From: Tannerella sp.
Lineage (GTDB): Bacteria; Bacteroidota; Bacteroidia; Bacteroidales; Tannerellaceae
DNA length: 9,458 bases
Assembly: GCA_031267485.1 (NCBI GenBank)
Contig: JAIRYY010000151.1
Location: 1-9,458, forward strand
Direction: 5' to 3'
Under the pieces are notes generated by a model. It was not told the DNA's origin and did no database searches. It saw only the letters and a program-made list of their open reading frames with translations. The stretch's first letter is position 1; each line of letters starts with the position of its first letter. Shown here piece by piece: positions 6,362 to 9,458 of this stretch. The translations under genes and the position numbers were made by a program.

Positions 6362-9031
6362 TCAGTTTCCGGTGATGAATCCCACCCGGTTCCGCCGGCT
6401 GTCCGAATGTGAGGGGCGGATTTCAAATTTCCGCCAGGCCGTTTCGACGTCGGACGTTTCAATCAGCCGGAAGCTCTCCGGGCCGACGGGGGTATGGCCA
6501 TTTATCAGCCTGTCGGCCATGGCGGGGATTATTCCGTTGGAGACGTACTGTCCTACCCAGCGCGCGTTGCCGAAATTGACGTCTTTCCGGGCAACGGTTT
6601 CCTCGACGGTGGACTGCATGAACGAGCGGGCTTCGCCGGTAAGCTGATAGTCTTCCCCGTTCAGTAGGTTTTCCGCTATCTGCATCAGCTCTTCCGCGGA
6701 GTAGTCCTCAAAGTGGAACGTGTACGGGAAGCGCCCCTTCAGGCCGGAGTTCATCTGCATCATCGCCTCCATTTCCCTTTCATATCCGGCAAAGATGACC
6801 AGCATGTCGGGATTTTTCTGCGCCATAACCGTCAGCAGACATTCGATGGCGCGATAACCGAAATCCCGCCGGTCATGGACGCCGTTGCACAGCGAGTAGG
6901 CCTCGTCTACAAAGAGCACATTGCCGCGGGCGCCGGCCAGTATGGCCTGCATGTTTTTCTCCGTATGGCCGATGTAACTGCCCACCATGCGTCCGCGCTC
7001 CGTCACGATCACGTCTCCGACGGAGAGCAGTCCGAGGGAATGGTATATCTTCCCCACCATCCTGGCGACCGTCGTTTTGCCCGTTCCGGGATTGCCCGTG
7101 AAAATCATGTGATGAGAGCCGCTGTCATGCGTGCGGAGCCCCATTTCGCGGCGGAGGGCGTCGAATTTCACCCGGTTGAAGGTGGTCGAAATGGTGCGTT
7201 TCAGGTTTGCAAGACCAACCATTTCATTCAGCGCTTTCATGCTTTCGTCGAATGAGTTGCCGCTGTCGCCGACCCTGTCCGTCTCGACGTCTTCCGCCTC
7301 TATCGCCGTGAGGCTGCAGTCGGAGACATGCTTCGCCGCCAGGATGCGGTTGCGGAAACGGGGCAGGATTCCCTTCCCGATGAAATCCGTCACGCTGTCT
7401 TCGTTCCACCGGGCGAACCTGCCGGCGCCGCTCGCCTCCAGCATGGATGTTGCCAGCCTGTTTTCCGCTTCCGCCGTAAGGACGAGGCGCTGCTTCGTGA
7501 GTTTCATCTGCAGGCAGTGCACGAGTTCCGCCACGCTGCTGCGTTCCCTTTCAATCCTGTTCCCGTCGGGGAAATAGCGCGTCAGGGCAGGGCACGTCTC
7601 AAACAGCAGCGAGATTTCAGCCGCCGTGCCCGCGAGGTACAGCGCCCATTCGTCCGACCGGCGCAGTTTCTCCTCAATCCGCCGGAGTATGACGCTGCCG
7701 TTGCCGGACAGCAGGCTGCCGGGGTTGGAGAGACAGGTGACCGTGTGACAGATATTGTCCGGCAGGCAGGTGGTGTCTTCATAAGAGTCGGCCGTGTTCT
7801 TCGCCTCCGTCAGCCGGGCGCAGTCAACGTACCTGAAGCTGTACGAACTGCTCACGATGCCGGCAAAGTTGCGCAGCAGTCTTTCCATACCGGCCGCGGA
7901 GCCGTTATCCACGCAGATGTAATTGGCGTTACATTCCACGCGACTCAGCCGGCGCTGCTCGCGCAGTCGGTTGAGTATGCCGTTGCGGCCACATTCCATC
8001 AGTTTGCGCCTTATGGACGTAACGCCCGTCATATCCGCCATGTCCTTCCAGGGCGCGGAGTCGTTTTCGAGGTATTTGACGAGAACGTATTCCGCAGTAT
8101 TCTTCCCGACATATTCCCCGGCACATTCGTCCACGGACTTTTTCGTTACCGTGAAACCGACTTTGTAAAAAGGGTCGCCGTTATGCTCCAGGATGCAGAA
8201 GTACGGTCCGGGCATCCAGATATACCCGGCGTTTACTTTCAGCCGCATCTCCCGGTTCCGGCGGCAGGCGGCGTTTCCCGTAAACCTCTGCTTCCCCATC
8301 AGCCGCAAATCCGCGTTGAAACAGGAGACGGCGTATTCATCCGCATCGTTTACGGGGCTGTCCGGCACGAAACGGAAAACGATGCTTCCCGACGAATACG
8401 CGCAGTCGTCGCGGAGGCGGCGCGTCACGCCGAACTCCACGATTCGGGGATGCCTCATCGTCTCCCCGTCGGGAAGGATGCGGAAGGAGAAACGCGCGTT
8501 ACCTCCCATCGAATCAAACAGGCTGCTTTCTCCGGGCGCCATGTTGCTTACCAGCATGAAATAGTCGCCGACCGGCAATTCCCCCATTTCATCCCGGAAA
8601 TTAAAGCCTGCGCGTTCATCGTCGGGACAGCCGGACATTGTCGCCACGGGCATGCCTGTCCCCTGCTTATAAAGCAGTACGAAAACAGATTTATACCGGG
8701 TCTCATTTTCCCCGCAGGAAACGGAGTCGAACAAAACGCGGAAGGATAAATCGTCGCCGGGCTTACGGAAACAGAGCCTGTTTTCGCTAATGTCCCGGCA
8801 GTTTATTTCAGGCGTCATTGTCTCGAATGTGTAATCGCAGGCGGTTGCGAACGGGATCATGTATTTCGTCCCGTTGCTCCGGCAGGGTATCAGCCGGCAG
8901 GGCTTGCCGCCAATGGAGATTTCACAGCCGGAAGATGCGTCCGTTTCATCCGGATTGAATCCGGTAAAATTGCCGAGTAATTTTTCAATCTCTTTATCGT
9001 GAATTTTGGTGTTGTTTGTATTATCAATCAT
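6362..9031 (-). CDS. CbbX/SpoVK-type AAA+ ATPase with a degenerate upstream AAA module, 889 aa
   Basis: The C-terminal module (about 600-845) is an intact CbbX/SpoVK-like AAA+ domain: Walker A GNPGTGKT (646-653), pore-loop-like YIGHT (686-690), Walker B NVLFVDE (704-710), LVIFAGYEREME (744-755), the arginine-finger segment LKGRFP with Arg767, and sensor-2 NARW with Arg824. A second, diverged copy lies just before it (about 330-565): WALYLAG (462-468), LTRYFP (483-488) and an LTAEAENRL helix match the active module in order, but the Walker A position reads DNGSAAGME (375-383) and the Walker B position reads TVTCLSN (430-436). The first about 300 residues are beta-rich, cysteine-rich and unassigned, with two similar GDYFMLVSN/GPYFCILEH strands (155-163, 275-283). 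No signal peptide or membrane segment is seen. Relatives remodel or activate partner proteins by threading a tail through a hexameric ring; the partner here is unknown. The start ATG (9031) lies 27 nt after a terminator. Confidence 0.88.
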   Translation of the reverse strand: MIDNTNNTKIHDKEIEKLLGNFTGFNPDETDASSGCEISIGGKPCRLIPCRSNGTKYMIPFATACDYTFETMTPEINCRDISENRLCFRKPGDDLSFRVLFDSVSCGENETRYKSVFVLLYKQGTGMPVATMSGCPDDERAGFNFRDEMGELPVGDYFMLVSNMAPGESSLFDSMGGNARFSFRILPDGETMRHPRIVEFGVTRRLRDDCAYSSGSIVFRFVPDSPVNDADEYAVSCFNADLRLMGKQRFTGNAACRRNREMRLKVNAGYIWMPGPYFCILEHNGDPFYKVGFTVTKKSVDECAGEYVGKNTAEYVLVKYLENDSAPWKDMADMTGVTSIRRKLMECGRNGILNRLREQRRLSRVECNANYICVDNGSAAGMERLLRNFAGIVSSSYSFRYVDCARLTEAKNTADSYEDTTCLPDNICHTVTCLSNPGSLLSGNGSVILRRIEEKLRRSDEWALYLAGTAAEISLLFETCPALTRYFPDGNRIERERSSVAELVHCLQMKLTKQRLVLTAEAENRLATSMLEASGAGRFARWNEDSVTDFIGKGILPRFRNRILAAKHVSDCSLTAIEAEDVETDRVGDSGNSFDESMKALNEMVGLANLKRTISTTFNRVKFDALRREMGLRTHDSGSHHMIFTGNPGTGKTTVARMVGKIYHSLGLLSVGDVIVTERGRMVGSYIGHTEKNMQAILAGARGNVLFVDEAYSLCNGVHDRRDFGYRAIECLLTVMAQKNPDMLVIFAGYEREMEAMMQMNSGLKGRFPYTFHFEDYSAEELMQIAENLLNGEDYQLTGEARSFMQSTVEETVARKDVNFGNARWVGQYVSNGIIPAMADRLINGHTPVGPESFRLIETSDVETAWRKFEIRPSHSDSRRNRVGFITGN

Positions 9032-9046
9032 AGCAGTATAATTTTG
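9016..9046 (+). promoter_or_regulatory. Possible plus-strand promoter over the ATPase start
   Basis: TTG (9016-9018), exactly 20 bp, then TAATTTTG (9039-9046) match the Bacteroidetes pattern on the plus strand, opposite to the ATPase gene. Transcription would start near 9053 and run into the structured region that ends in a plus-strand terminator at 9431. The -33 element lies inside the ATPase coding sequence. The region is AT-rich, so chance is possible. Confidence 0.4.
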
Positions 9047-9058
9047 GAGTTAGTAAAT

Positions 9059-9096
9059 AAAAAAAACCGGCCGCACGGAAAATAATCCGCGGCGGC
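9059..9096 (-). terminator. Strong intrinsic terminator 27 nt before the ATPase start
   Basis: On the minus strand GCCGCCGCGGA (9096-9086), a 6-nt loop TTATTT, then TCCGTGCGGC (9079-9070), followed by CGG and eight T. The arms pair over nine GC-rich positions with one bulged base. On the plus strand no proper T-run follows, so it acts leftward. It lies between the only good promoter and the ATPase gene. Confidence 0.75.
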
Positions 9097-9374
9097 TGTT
9101 TAGTTGAAAGTTAAAAATGGATTCTTCGTGGGGATGCGTCAGCAGTTCCCCCGATTAACAAAAAACGATGCGAATGGGGAAAAACAGTTTCGAGTTCCTC
9201 CCGTCTCCCTCCGCGGCTTACTTTCGGAGGGGTGTCCAATAAGTCAAAGAACACGCTGCAAACATCTGCCAAGCCCTGCCTAATGCTGACCTGTGTCGAT
9301 ATTTACATTCGTATTCCTTAATCCTGAACTGTTAAAGCTATGATTGAAAATATAACCCGGTATTTTTTTTATAA
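9059..9374 (-). ncRNA. Candidate leader or small RNA upstream of the ATPase gene, about 315 nt
   Basis: The transcript would begin near 9374 from the promoter at 9381-9411 and end at the terminator 9059-9096, just before the ATPase start. It could be a cis-acting leader that gates the ATPase by attenuation, or a free small RNA. Near its 5' end is the hairpin CCCGGT/ACCGGG; a middle hairpin CCCTCCG/CGGAGGG has an 11-nt loop. A 15-codon frame (9265 to 9218, MFAACSLTYWTPLRK) ends with its TAA in that loop, a possible leader peptide but easily chance. No match to a known Bacteroidales RNA family could be made by eye; the 6S-like Bacteroidales-1 family would be worth testing. Confidence 0.38.
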
Positions 9375-9380
9375 CCGGGG

Positions 9381-9411
9381 CAAAAGTAATACTCCCGGAA
9401 ATAACCGCCAA
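9381..9411 (-). promoter_or_regulatory. Bacteroidetes-type promoter upstream of the ATPase gene
   Basis: On the minus strand TTG (9409-9411), 20 bp, then TACTTTTG (9381-9388): an exact match to the -33/-7 pattern. The start would fall near 9374, leaving a leader of about 340 nt. The -33 element is covered by the 10-bp dyad at 9395-9422, and a 6-bp dyad (9356-9379) abuts the -7 element, so one or both may also be operators. Confidence 0.65.
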
Positions 9412-9431
9412 ATTATTTCCGGTTTTTTTTT
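9395..9431 (+). terminator. Strong plus-strand intrinsic terminator overlapping the minus-strand promoter
   Basis: CCGGAAATAA (9395-9404), an 8-nt loop CCGCCAAA, TTATTTCCGG (9413-9422), then nine T (9423-9431). The 10-bp stem is perfect. On the minus strand the hairpin is not followed by T, so it terminates rightward transcription only. No plus-strand protein gene lies to its left in this window, which suggests either a plus-strand RNA or that the dyad serves as an operator for the overlapping minus-strand promoter. Confidence 0.6.
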
Positions 9432-9458
9432 AATGGACAATTTTTCCCTATCCGACTG

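Larger units (their letters stand above)
9053..9431 (+). ncRNA. Candidate plus-strand non-coding RNA, about 380 nt
   Basis: It is bounded by the promoter match at 9016-9046 and the strong intrinsic terminator at 9395-9431, with no convincing protein frame between. Predicted internal hairpins include CCCTCCG/CGGAGGG (9208-9232, 11-nt loop) and CCCGGT/ACCGGG (9356-9379). I do not recognise it as tmRNA, RNase P RNA, SRP RNA or a riboswitch. It overlaps the minus-strand candidate almost entirely, so one may be spurious, or the two form an antisense pair. Confidence 0.3.

Noticed and set aside
5505..6647. Plus-strand repeat proteins (units reading as FALRVITLFIF or FAFRSEEQIIF)
   Set aside because: The frame is a by-product of the 42-bp period, is interrupted by a TAA in the unit at 6059, and continues as antisense into the ATPase gene. 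Core changes preserve dyad symmetry rather than amino acids, and no promoter or start context is seen.
9059..9374. tmRNA, RNase P RNA or SRP RNA
   Set aside because: None of the conserved signatures I know (RNase P GAGGAAAGTCC-like core, tmRNA TTCGAA acceptor end, SRP tetraloop helix) is present on either strand.
9433..9458. Start of a plus-strand gene (ATG at 9433, MDNFSLSD)
   Set aside because: Only eight codons before the edge, directly after a terminator T-run with no ribosome-binding site; cannot be supported without sequence beyond the window.
9448..9458. End of a minus-strand gene from the right (stop codon complement at 9448-9450)
   Set aside because: Only two or three codons are visible; one of three frames stopping here is expected by chance.

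Overview
The window looks like chromosomal DNA of a gut-type Bacteroidales. Three upstream regions carry the Bacteroidetes sigma-factor promoter pattern (TTG, 20 bp, TAnnTTTG). The genes belong to families common in that group: GH95 and GH97 glycoside hydrolases, a DUF3843-like protein, a Uma2/DUF820 nuclease-fold protein and a CbbX/SpoVK-type AAA+ ATPase. All five protein genes are on the minus strand, so the window is best read from right to left. No transposase, tRNA, rRNA or CRISPR array with spacers was seen.

Right end (9032-9458): about 430 bp without a protein gene but densely structured. A minus-strand promoter at 9381-9411 drives toward the ATPase gene, yet a strong intrinsic terminator (9059-9096) lies between them, 27 nt before the start codon. 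On the plus strand a second exact promoter match (9016-9046) is paired with a strong terminator (9395-9431). The interval could therefore encode a leader or small RNA on either strand, or an overlapping antisense pair.

ATPase gene (6362-9031): 889 residues, with a beta-rich N-terminal part of unknown function, a degenerate AAA module that has lost Walker A and Walker B, and an intact CbbX-like AAA+ module.

Array (5177-6352): starting 9 bp after the ATPase stop codon, 28 tandem units each exactly 42 bp long, with no insertion or deletion between them. Each unit is a constant T-rich scaffold around a palindromic core. The core exists in three sequence classes arranged in blocks A-B-C-B. Arm changes between classes are mostly matched on both sides, so dyad symmetry is kept while the sequence changes. 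This is the most unusual thing in the window and I know no described family for it. It is not a CRISPR array and probably not a gene.

Left part (1-4843): after a 333 bp spacer come a GH95 lipoprotein (probable alpha-L-fucosidase), a Uma2-fold protein with its own promoter, a DUF3843-like protein, and the first 64 codons of a secreted GH97 enzyme that runs off the left edge. GH95 and GH97 suggest carbohydrate scavenging. No SusC/SusD pair is visible, so a complete polysaccharide utilization locus cannot be claimed. Whether the array and the ATPase work together is inference from adjacency only.
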